From positions 83,007,095 to 83,071,094 of the forward strand of contig OY804579.1 in NCBI GenBank assembly GCA_963680875.1: a stretch of DNA of 64,000 bases, in the 5' to 3' direction. A program made the translations under genes and the position numbers. This DNA comes from Bathymodiolus brooksi (Eukaryota; Mollusca; Bivalvia; Mytilida; Modiolidae). The notes beneath the pieces are model-generated. The model was not told the origin of the DNA. It made no database searches and saw only the letters and a list, made by a program, of their open reading frames with translations. Shown here piece after piece: positions 55,433 to 64,000 of the stretch; within the stretch, counting starts at the first letter, position 1, and every line of letters begins with the position of its first letter.

Positions 55433-55586
55433 GTAACGATGGTCAGCTTTTTTATATCGAAAAAACAACGTTTCGTAGCGTATTCGCCAATAATTCGGTG
55501 TTTAATCTTCATTTTATGAAGGTCAGTACGGAAAACGACACTGAAAAATTTTGGGTATGAAAAAATTACGATTGTGGTAGACAATA
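55433..55586. repeat. Right arm of the inverted repeat flanking the LINE region
   Basis: Mirror of 49846-49985 (GAAGGTCAGTACGGAAAACG). Confidence 0.7.
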
Positions 55587-56319
55587 TCCCTTTAAGCTTT
55601 AGTCGCAACAAATTTTTATTTTTCTCTTTAAACTGTCGAAACATAACATTTATTTAACTGTAAAATTCACAAATAAAATTCACCCCCTCCCTTTTCTCTT
55701 TTTTCTTGTTTAAATCAATGATCAACAATATTCCAGAATCAAACAAATGAATAAATATAGCATATGATTTCTTTTACATGCATCTTTTTACCATGCAGAG
55801 TCAGTGTGTTTTAAATCGGTCATCCAATCAGGACGCTCATTATTCTTGTCCAAGATAAAAATACATCGCTAAAATTACCTTCTTGTCCAAGATAAAAAAT
55901 ACATCGCTAAAATTACCTGTGGGTGTTTCCCCACTTCAACTCGTAAATTTACATAGAAATCGGAGATATTTCGTCATAAAACTTCACACATGGTTTTGTC
56001 TATCATATTTCTTGAAGACAAACATACAATTGTATTGCATTTATCAATATTTTATGAGTATCAACAGTTTTTTCAACACCGTATCTGTTTCTCGATACAG
56101 CCGCCCGATTACAGTGACCCGTGACCCACTTTAGCACGTTCCAGCAGTTTTTTCTAAATAATGTTTAAATAGTTAATGTAAATATGCCAAACTAATGTTT
56201 GCAGGCCACTTTAAACACTGACAAACCCATTACTTCTTATTTTTCTACAGTGTTCTATATCAATTTTACTGCACTGCAAATTTTAGTAGGAATGATTAAA
56301 ACGAGCTTCTGGAATAATC
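55587..56319. other. 36-bp tandem duplication, otherwise nothing recognised
   Basis: TTCTTGTCCAAGATAAAAAT followed by ACATCGCTAAAATTACCT occurs twice in a row at 55846-55918. The rest is AT-rich without coding signal. Confidence 0.5.
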
Positions 56320-56610
56320 TTCATCAGATAGGCTAAAAATCCAAAGATTGGAAAGCCAAATAATTTCATAAAAATGTTTGGGAGCATTTAAACCAAAGGG
56401 CCTAAACAGGATAGCCAAAATCAGCTAAGGTCAACTATTCCTGAGGGAGGAGAACCTTAGTTTTGATAATAATTACATTATTTAGGAACTGTTAATTTCA
56501 ATAATAAATATATCTATTAAACCATGTTGGTGTCGAAAAAGTGTGTTTTAGGCGTATATACCCTCGGGGAATAATAGTCCACCAGCAGTGGTATCGACAT
56601 TTATTCCAAA
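56320..56610 (-). repeat. R4 dispersed repeat
   Basis: AAAGATTGGAAAGCCAAATA, TTATTTAGGAACTGTTAAT and TATATACCCTCGGGGAATA match 33400-33720. The end motif reads CTGATGAAGATTATTCC on the minus strand. Confidence 0.65.
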
Positions 56611-57081
56611 TGTTCAAAAAATACGAAATTTTCTCTAAAGGATTATATAAACTTCCTTTATAGTGAAGCACTATAAAAAAAAATCAAATTAAGAATTGAT
56701 TTCGTAGCCCACTAACACCGTTAACGTTCTCAATGGTGACGATCTGTAAATGCAAGAACCTTGGCCGAGGGAAGAAATGTTATTGTTGTTATAGTGATCA
56801 ATCGACGTTGGACAGAATCATCACTTATAAGCCGGTGGTGCAATTGTCTGTCGAGCTGTATTTGGTTGCTCTAACAAATAGATTTTCATTTACAGGTTGT
56901 ATTTTTCTATACTGAAGCGGAATTTGGACTTTAGTGCGACCCGATGGTGTTTGGTAATGATGGTTGCGTAACATTCACACGGACGTTGGGTAGTGTGTAC
57001 ATTACAGTTGAATGTAATTGGAATGACTTGTGATTGTTCATAATCGTATTTACAATCTTTCTTTTCATGGCTCCTTATTAG
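56611..57081. other. No gene recognised
   Basis: AT-rich, no repeat identified. Confidence 0.35.
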
Positions 57082-57084
57082 ATG

Positions 57085-57297
57085 CTAACACGTAAATTAG
57101 AGGGAAGACATGTTGCTCCACTCGGACACATTATCCTGATTCCGAGCCAACCAGTCTCTGCTCTTACTCCTAACTGCTGCGTGCTTAGCGGAGAAGCAAC
57201 AAATACCAATTTTATGGTCTTTGGTTTGACCCGATCGGGGCTTGAACCCACGATCTACCGCACTCGAGGCGAGCACGCTAACCATTACACCACCAAT
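57085..57297 (-). mobile_element. SINE-D copy
   Basis: Minus-strand head GGTGGTGTAATGGTTAGCGT, B box GTGGGTTCAAGCCCC and body as at 40370. Confidence 0.8.
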
Positions 57298-57536
57298 GGT
57301 TATATATACATGTGTAATTTTTGTACATCGAATTTATATATTAAAGTAGAAAACATATTTGTTTTCATCTAATATCTTCGAAAAATACATCTTGTTGCAC
57401 ATGTAACATAGACACACGTCTACTGCAAATCTCCACCAGATATTTTGTTGACCAAACACTGCTACATTAATTGTATACTAATATGAGCGGACTACAATTT
57501 TGATATGAAAACCATTTGAAATTGATTCCTTTTCAT

Positions 57537-57725
57537 GTAGAGACGAAGATAAAAATCCACACGTCCATCCTTTACTGTCCAGGAAGGAGAGCAATATTTA
57601 TATGGATCTGTGTATCTTACTTGATAAAACTTGTACACCTACGTATAAAATATTGAATGTCAATGTCAAGAAAATAGAGATTCAAACATTGATAAACGAT
57701 AAATGTACTTATAAAATGACAATGT
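57537..57725 (+). CDS. Possible second exon following the one at 54960
   Basis: After a CATGTAG acceptor an open frame reads DEDKNPHVHPLLSRKESNIY and MDLCILLDKTCTPTYK to a stop. Its phase fits the donor at 55153 (AG + A). No domain recognised; support is weak. Confidence 0.25.
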
Positions 57726-59324
57726 AAGTGTATAGGGTTAAAGTTATGTAATATGCACACAGATTATACCTAAATAATACATCAACATTTTTATTTGCGA
57801 TATTTATCAGGCGACCGTTTCACTAAAGGTCGTAAGTCGTAAACGTAGACGTAAGTGTACTCTTAAGAGTTACGACCGTTTCACTAATAGTTAGGATTTA
57901 CGACTTAGGATAAAAAGTGATCGCAAAGTTAAGAGTGGTGGAAGGTACTCGTAAATCGTAAATCGTAAACCTATTTTTGAAGAGAAGAATTGCTATCTAT
58001 ATTTTTTTTTAATATGAACATTAATCAAATGAAGCAATCAATAAATATTAGATGCACGCAACATTTTTTATATTTCGAGAGCCATAAAAAATCATTAAAA
58101 CAGCTACACATTATTGTTTGTTTCAGTGTACTTTCTATCAGTTCTGCATTTACAATATCAACATATTTTATTAACGAGTGTATGTACCTAGATGAAATTT
58201 CAAGAAAACAATGATATCGGGTGCTCGGGTGCATGTACAAACAATGGTTCAAAAATAAAGTTAAGCACAAACAGAGGGCACATTACATTTCCGTGGATTT
58301 GAGGATTAACAGGTATCACTTTTGCACGGAGAAAGAGCATTACAATTATCTGAGATTTGTTTTTACATTTGCGCGGATTACCTGTTATTTAGAATATATT
58401 TGATTTACTCATAACATTTTCTGCATTTTGCAGCACGACTGACGATGCAATATGGATTATTCGCCTCTTTGGTCAGCCTTTAAAATGGAAACAAAAAATA
58501 TAAGAATAACATCCATACAAATATATGAAATATAAATTAAAAAAAAATAGTGGAACATACATGTATAAAAAAAAACAACAATAATTTTGAAGGCAACAGA
58601 TATTTTAGCAGTCCAAATGTTAAAATTCATTGGTAGTTTTTATTGATTATATAAAGCGCTAAACACTCACTATGAATATAAATCAACAGTACATGTACAA
58701 GTTAAGGTTATATATTGTAAGATGTGTATTTTTGTTGTTTGATGTGTTGATGAAACATATTATTTTATATGCGTGAATATAGTGATGCAATAAAATTACC
58801 CAAATCCTACCCCCCCCCCTCTCACCTCCCGTGGTGGGCAGGGATTACAGATTAAGTAATTTCTGGCTGGCGAAAGAAGTCAATAAAGAGTTAAAAAAGA
58901 AGTTGCTGCATCATTGTTTATAAAAACCATAAAATATTATGAAAATACAAATTGTACTTTAAAGAAAGGTGAAAAAAACCGCACACTTGTCATGTGTTGA
59001 AGTTCTTCACGTTAATGTAGGATTTTTTTACGCGCAATTGAAATGCACAGCAAAACGGAATATCAGTGCAGAATGTGAATGTATTGCCAAATATATATGG
59101 TCACATTATTGAAATTTCCCCTTACATATAGCATGAAATTTGTTAAAATATATTCCATAACAAAAATTTCATCTCAAATTTCGGTAAATTTTTACACTCA
59201 ACATTTTTTTCCTGATAGCTTTGGTTTATTCATTTAAAAAATCACTTTGGAGTTTTATAATTAGTTGAATATTAAAAATGTATTTAAGCACATTTAAAAT
59301 GTGATTATTAATGTAATCAGCTTT

Positions 59325-59508
59325 TGATTTGATTTGTTGGTGTTTTAACGCCACTTTCAGCAGTATTTCAGCTATATCGGCTGCGAGTCGAGTGCACCCT
59401 TTTTGTAATTTACAAAGCCGGGCGCGAACACACTCCGTATTGGGGATAGGCTTGTATGAGTTGTTAGATCCAACGACCTAACCCATTGAACCACCCGGGC
59501 CCCTAATC
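59325..59508 (-). mobile_element. SINE-B copy
   Basis: Minus head GGGGCCCGGGTGGTTCAATG, B-box region, CTGCGAGTCGAGTGCACCC body and the GTATTTCAGCTATATCGG-type tail. Confidence 0.75.
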
Positions 59509-59528
59509 AGCTTTTGAGCTGTTGGGTT

Positions 59529-59554
<26 letters not shown>

Positions 59555-59559
<5 letters not shown>

Positions 59560-60473
59560 CGTCTGAAAATTAAACCAAACAGTGTTAGAATTAGATTTTA
59601 GAGCTGTCAAATTTTTGTTCTTCCCTCGACGGGATTTGAACCCACACCATTGTTACACTGCAGCACCATTCGCTTAGCCTTACGTCCAGCGCCCTAGACC
59701 ACTCGACTACATCCACTCCCTAAAAAAGGAGCTTCAATAGTCGTAGTGTTACCTTGTCTCGTAAGGAAAATCTAGGGATAGACGCAAGACATGTGTATAA
59801 GCGTGTGTAGATGGTACATATATACTTAATATTATAATTTGACAGCAATCTAACTCAGCAATTTTTAATATATTGGATAGGATAATGAAGAATTCATTAT
59901 ACAGTCACAGGAAATAAAGTATATTATACAAACGTCTAGAAGCAAGTGACAACCATACAATATATCTGTCCCACTGGATCTCAAAGTTACTTTAAAGGAT
60001 ACTAGGTTAATACTAAATATTATATACGTCTGAAAATTAAACCAAACAGTGTTAGAATTAGATTTTAGAGCTGTCAAATTTTTGTTCTTCCCTCGACGGG
60101 ATTTGAACCCACACCATTGTTACACTGCAGCACCATTCGCTTAGCCTTACGTCCAGCGCCCTAGACCACTCGACTACATCCACTCCCTAAAAAAGGAGCT
60201 TCAATAGTCGTAGTGTTACCTTGTCTCGTAAGGAAAATCTAGGGATAGACGCAAGACATGTGTATAAGCGTGTGTAGATGGTACATATATACTTAATATT
60301 ATAATTTGACAGCAATCTAACTCAGCAATTTTTAATATATTGGATAGGATAATGAAGAATTCATTATACAGTCACAGGAAATAAAGTATATTATACAAAC
60401 GTCTAGAAGCAAGTGACAACCATACAATATATCTGTCCCACTGGATCTCAAAGTTACTTTAAAGGATACTAGG

Positions 60474-60478
<5 letters not shown>
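59555..60478 (-). repeat. Direct ~466-bp tandem duplication of a SINE-C plus flank
   Basis: The two copies (start 59560 and 60026) are almost identical from TACGTCTGAAAATTAAACCA to AAAGGATACTAGGTTAATA. Each contains a minus-strand SINE-C with tRNA-Leu-like head. TA microsatellites lie at both outer borders and the copies join at ATTATATACG. Confidence 0.9.
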
Positions 60479-60514
<36 letters not shown>

Positions 60515-60737
60515 TGATACAATATAATATCTGTTTACCTCCATTATAGGAGATGTTACTTGTCGCAAGTCGTAACTCTTAAGCTTAGGACTAGTTTAGT
60601 GAAACGCACGTATACGTGCACGTAAGGAAATCTTAAGAGTGATCTTAGACTTACGATTTACGATCACTTTAGTGAAACGGTCGCCTGGTCTTTAATAAAT
60701 ACGACTGGATACACGTGACAGTTCTCACGTCTGAACC

Positions 60738-61859
60738 TAGTCCGAGATTCCTCTGTCGTTTAACGGCATTTATAAAGTTGCTGTAGCCGTTCAACGTCAG
60801 AAGGTGATATATACGGAAAACAGCGGATTTGCCTCACCAGCTCTAGGATCGGCACATTTTCACGTTTCGTGGCTATCGGATTTTATTTTCTATCAGAAAC
60901 CCTTATATAAATCGCTTCACCAATCATTTTTCTATTCATTCAAAACCATCTTACCCTCAGAAAGTGGTGTTACACTCCATTACAGCACGATTTTGCCTTA
61001 GATCCTATTATTCCGCCATTTGACTTCCATTTTCGAATCTACAAACGTGATCTCGCGATACTAACTGAATGATAACAGTAACGCATTGCATGATGGGAGC
61101 TACTTAATTCAGCGCACCAAATTATTTGAGCATTATTTGCATACGTAAACAACATTCAAATCACATGGAAGACCATACATTTAAGCGTATTCTACAGGAC
61201 AAACAGTCCATCTATAGATCAAAGCAGAGCAGAAGGAAATAATACAGAATGTGTTGGAAAGAAAAGATTCAATGGCAGAGTGTTGCCAATGGGCTTCGGA
61301 AAGAGCATGTGTTACGTCCCCCTTTTTTGGACAAGGTACTACATCATTTTTTTTTTCTTATGGTTATCTGTAATTCTGTATTGCTGTTAAAATCATTACC
61401 AATCAATACAATCAACTGTATTAAATTTTATGTTAATTGTTCTGCCTTAACAGGCGTGTATGATTGGCAATACAAATATTTGTTTGTTTGTTTATATGCA
61501 AATCATCTCCCATGATACATTGCGGTAATCGTGGTTTTCTCGTAGTCACGTGACAAATGTTTGAAAAATGGAAGACAAATGGCGGAATCATAGGATCTAA
61601 GGCAAAATCGTGCTGTAATGGAGTGTAGCACCACTTTCTGAGGGTAAGATGGTTATGAATGAATAGAAAAATGATTGGTGAAGCGATTTATATAAGGGTT
61701 TCTGATAGAAAATACAATCCGATAGCCACGAAACGTGGAAATGTGCTGACCCAGAGTTGGAGAAGCAAATCCGCTGTTTTCCGTATGTATCACCCTCTGA
61801 CGTTGAACGGCTACAGCAACTTTATAAATGCCGTTAAACGACAGAGGAATTTCGGACTA
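60738..61859. mobile_element. MULE-like element with long TIRs carrying a helicase exon, copy 2
   Basis: Exact 9-bp duplication GTCTGAACC, same TAGTCCGAGATT end and ~330-bp inverted arms as copy 1, internal part in the opposite orientation. Length 1,122 bp against 1,127 for copy 1. Confidence 0.85.
61198..61335 (+). pseudogene. Captured RecQ/DEAD-type helicase exon fragment, copy 2
   Basis: 138 bp between CTACAG and AAG|GTACTA, the same limits as copy 1. Frames read AEQKEIIQNVLERKDSMAE and, shifted, VLPMGFGKSMCYVPLF. The motif I Thr (PTGFGKS in copy 1) is Met here. The frameshift occurs at the same place in both copies and so predates their separation. Confidence 0.65.
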
Positions 61860-61869
61860 GTCTGAACCC

Positions 61870-61990
61870 AAAGTGTTTGCCAGGGCGTCCCCCGGATAAT
61901 GCATAGAGGTGCCTTCTTGATGGGGGTTGTCAGGTTATAATACAGAAAGATTGACCGTGGGCCATAGTGGGTAATGTGCCACGTCCCTTG
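61870..61990 (+). repeat. R5 dispersed repeat
   Basis: GGGGGTTGTCAGGTTATAAT and GGGCCATAGTGGGTAATGTG recur in similar form at 33100-33190. Confidence 0.5.
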
Positions 61991-61998
61991 CATGTTAA

Positions 61999-62420
61999 AA
62001 ATGTTGTTTGTCGGATATCCGCTGGTGGCGTTGGTTTATTTTGAGATCTGCGTTGGAAACGGCCGTTCAATTCCTCCCAGATGTGCTCGATGGGATTCAA
62101 GTCTTGTGATAGCGAGGAATAATATCAGTTTTCTGTTGCTAAAGAAACCCCATATATACTTCTTTGACCTGTACTGCGATAAAATAGAAAACGTCCATCT
62201 GAATTCAAGTAAGTGAGTCTGGATTCATCGGATAACAACACATGACTCTATTTGTTGTTTAACCTCCAACGTCATTGTGACTGGCACCAATCTGACTTTG
62301 TTGTCAATGTCATTGAGTACAAGTATAAGCATACCTATTCCGAATACTTGCACTGTGAAGTCTTCTACCGATTGTTCGTGCATCCGAGAATTATTTCGAT
62401 TCTAACAGGGCATTTACGAT
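61999..62420 (-). pseudogene. Tc1-like transposase remnant
   Basis: The minus strand reads RWRLNNK then SHVLLSDESRLTYLNSDGRF (second catalytic Asp in SDES) and, after shifts, LSQDLNPIEHIWEELNGRF (third catalytic Glu). It has at least two stop codons and frameshifts. The first Asp and the DNA-binding domain are not visible. A different Tc1 lineage from that at 11089. Confidence 0.75.
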
Positions 62421-62467
62421 AATTGTATGCATTCAAGCGTACCTAGACAGAGGTTATTTTTGGGCGC

Positions 62468-62575
62468 TGTTCCAATTACCTCCCACTATTATTTACAAGA
62501 ATATATAACGCTACAGAAGCTGTTCCAATTACCCCCCGCTATTATTTACAAGAATATATAACGCTACAGAAACGT
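62468..62575. repeat. 53-bp tandem duplication
   Basis: CTGTTCCAATTACCTCCCAC and the following ATTATTTACAAGAATATATAA occur twice, differing at two or three positions. Confidence 0.85.
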
Positions 62576-62599
62576 TATAAAAATTGATTACGATCAAAA

Positions 62600-62920
62600 A
62601 TTAGTTTCATCTGATTTTTTTTGTATAGTTATTATTTTTATTCTTTTAATTTAACATACATAAAGTACAAATATGCAAAATACGCTGTCGATTAGATATG
62701 CCTTCTGCGCATGTGCTTAGGGTGTTCTGTGCTATTTAGAGCCCTCTATTGTTTTCAAAGCGAAAGTAGCACGCCATGTTAGAAATAGTAATTGCATGCC
62801 TTTTATGTACTTCTTTGATGTGGCAAGTTGTAATTTGGAGAAGACTTCATAAGTTTGTTTAACTTGAGTCTAATCCATTTTGTCTATTTATTTGGCAAAT
62901 AAAATATGTTTAAACTAAAA
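62600..62920 (+). mobile_element. LINE 3' end fragment
   Basis: TTGAGTCTAATCCATTTTGT and TTTGGCAAATAAAATATGTT mirror the 3' end of the LINE at 54870-54925. Only the last ~70 bp are clearly matched. Confidence 0.55.
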
Positions 62921-62954
62921 CTGATATTTAACAATTTAGCATCATCGTGTGAAC

Positions 62955-63700
62955 ACGGATGGACCGAAAACCCTTGGTATCTTCAAACTCTTCTTACATT
63001 TTTCATGTCTAGGGAATGAAATATGACGAAAGATGCAGCGAATTCTGCCATCAATGTGGGAGAACAAAAGATGGCCCAAATACCCTGACGATAATGTCTA
63101 TAGTACTACGCATGCTTAAAATTGATGTTTACTTCAATTGGTAAGTTCTGTTTCACAAATTCTTCAGAGTTTAGATCACTGAGACTTGATGATGAGTCAC
63201 AATATGGGTCCATCCATTTTCACAACTTCATTTGTCTATATGGCCTACCATGTTCATATGCACACAAACAGTTAAGAACATAAATTGAAAAACAACGGCA
63301 ATATTTGATTCAAATTTTATGGAAGTAGGGTGGATGGGTTTTAGATTTTAAAGGAACAACCATAAACTGATGCAACCATCAACGGAGATCCCATGTGAAA
63401 AGGACGGTTACATCAGATTTTGGCTTTAGCCAATGAAAATCAAGAAATTATAAATATAACTACTAGTATTACCCAATAGTTGTTTGATTTCAATTATGCG
63501 ATTTTCAAGTTTCAACTACATATAAATTAATTTTAGAGTCACATGTCATTTTATACGTGTTTTGATTGGTTTAAAAAGTTGAGGTTATTTTCTAGTGTAC
63601 GGAATCTGAAAATAGACGTCGTTCTCAAGGCGTCGCGTGCCGTTGTCATCAGGTGATTTTCTTTAAATGAGGAACCTTTGGGGTTGTTTGAATTAATTTA
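62955..63700. other. R1-end fragment and unassigned sequence
   Basis: TTGGTATCTTCAAACTCTTC at 62975 is the end of R1. At 63015-63090 a plus frame reads MKYDERCSEFCHQCGRTKDG after a TCTAG acceptor-like site; it recalls a Cys-rich exon but has no donor or partner. The remainder shows nothing. Confidence 0.35.
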
Positions 63701-63843
63701 TAAGGATTGATCGAAATTATTTGTTCGGTTCATTCGAAATAACCTTAATCAGGTTGTACACACCCTAAGCGGGTTACACGGTGTGTACAACCTGATTGAG
63801 GTTATTTCTTCACGAACCGAACAAAAATTGCGATCAATCCTTA
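63701..63843. repeat. Foldback element, ~65-bp arms
   Basis: AAGGATTGATCGAAATTATT, ATAACCTTAATCAGGTTGTA and their complements surround CACCCTAAGCGGGTTACA. Confidence 0.85.
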
Positions 63844-63894
63844 AATGTCATTTCTTTTTATGTATTGATTTCTTTATCAATCACCTCACATTAT

Positions 63895-64000
63895 GCTCAG
63901 GCGAGGTGTACTCGATACAACATTATGTTTTTTGTCAGTGACTTGCGACATGTCGGTTGTTTTCTCTGGGTACTCCGGTTTCCTCCTCCAAGAAAACTGA
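63895..64000 (+). mobile_element. SINE-A, cut by the window end
   Basis: AGGTGTACTCGATACAACAT to GTACTCCGGTTTCCTCC: SINE-A core in plus orientation, head lost and tail outside the window. Confidence 0.7.

Larger units (their letters stand above)
57808..60687. mobile_element. 2.9-kb TIR element, family unassigned
   Basis: Inverted ends CAGGCGACCGTTTCACTAAA, ~22 bp exact, with subterminal GTAAATCGTAAA/ACGTAAG words near both ends and a second ACGACCGTTTCACTAA inside the left end. No clear target duplication (TTTAT and TTTAA at the flanks) and no transposase. It contains SINE-B and a duplicated SINE-C block. Confidence 0.65.

Noticed and set aside
59600..59720. tRNA-Leu gene
   Set aside because: Part of the SINE-C family with several diverged copies, no proper acceptor stem.
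63015..63090. Cys-rich zinc-finger exon (FCHQCGRTKDG)
   Set aside because: Only two Cys pairs, no donor site and no partner exon; chance is likely.

Overview
The window reads as nuclear DNA of a bivalve mollusc. Genes are split by GT-AG introns, the sequence is AT-rich, and most of it is transposon-derived: several families of tRNA-derived SINEs, CR1/Jockey-like and L1-like LINEs, a Penelope-like element, Tc1/mariner, MULE, hAT and Harbinger remnants, foldback elements, minisatellites and the tandem repeats with GACGGACGG ends that are common in bivalves. The repeat styles and the lineage-typical 'short-chain collagen C4-like' gene point to Bivalvia; I cannot name the species.

Two host genes are supported by spliced, in-frame exons, both on the minus strand. 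(1) Positions 1592-6688 hold a small secreted C4-like gene: signal peptide plus coiled-coil exon, a WGR exon, and a Cys-rich terminal exon. A second, damaged copy of the first exon lies in the intron. (2) Positions 13558-39897 hold seven exons of an APIP/MtnB-like methylthioribulose-1-phosphate dehydratase. All junctions are phase-consistent, but the first coding exon was not found. The zinc His residues are kept, while the catalytic Glu of the family reads Gln, so this may be a pseudoenzyme or diverged paralogue. Its introns hold nearly all the nested transposons of the middle third.

Region by region. 0-7 kb: SINEs, the C4-like gene, a 31-bp minisatellite and the R1 dispersed repeat. 7-10.5 kb: a foldback element, a Penelope-like 3' end with a candidate hammerhead ribozyme, and SINEs. 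11-12.7 kb: a Tc1 transposase gene split by a 1.1-kb element with 9-bp target duplications that carries a captured helicase exon; a sister copy sits at 60.7-61.9 kb. 13-17 kb: the last two APIP exons, a 29-copy 30-bp minisatellite and an 11-copy 49-bp minisatellite. 17.4-31.7 kb: two opposed DD41D transposase ends around a decayed L1-like LINE. The LINE is itself interrupted by a tandem-repeat element and by a Harbinger-like element, and the latter's MADF gene is split by a 5.1-kb TIR element holding an 0.88-kb palindrome and a 635-bp tandem array. 31.7-40 kb: a 166-bp alternating array, APIP exons and a MULE-within-MULE nest. 40-50 kb: SINEs, a 0.5-kb inverted duplication of unknown coding potential, foldbacks and LINE fragments. 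50-55 kb: a nearly complete CR1/Jockey-type LINE, then a possible host exon. 55-64 kb: dispersed repeats, a 2.9-kb TIR element containing a 0.46-kb tandem duplication, the second helicase-carrying element, a Tc1 remnant and a final foldback.

Repeat labels used below. R1 is the repeat with the GCCATTGTGTTGTCTG motif. R3 is the repeat with the GTCTTCGTCTTGTGTC motif. R4 is the repeat with a TTGGCTTTC motif followed by CTGATGAAG. SINE-A to SINE-D are tRNA-headed families. All family names come from recognition by eye; no database was searched.
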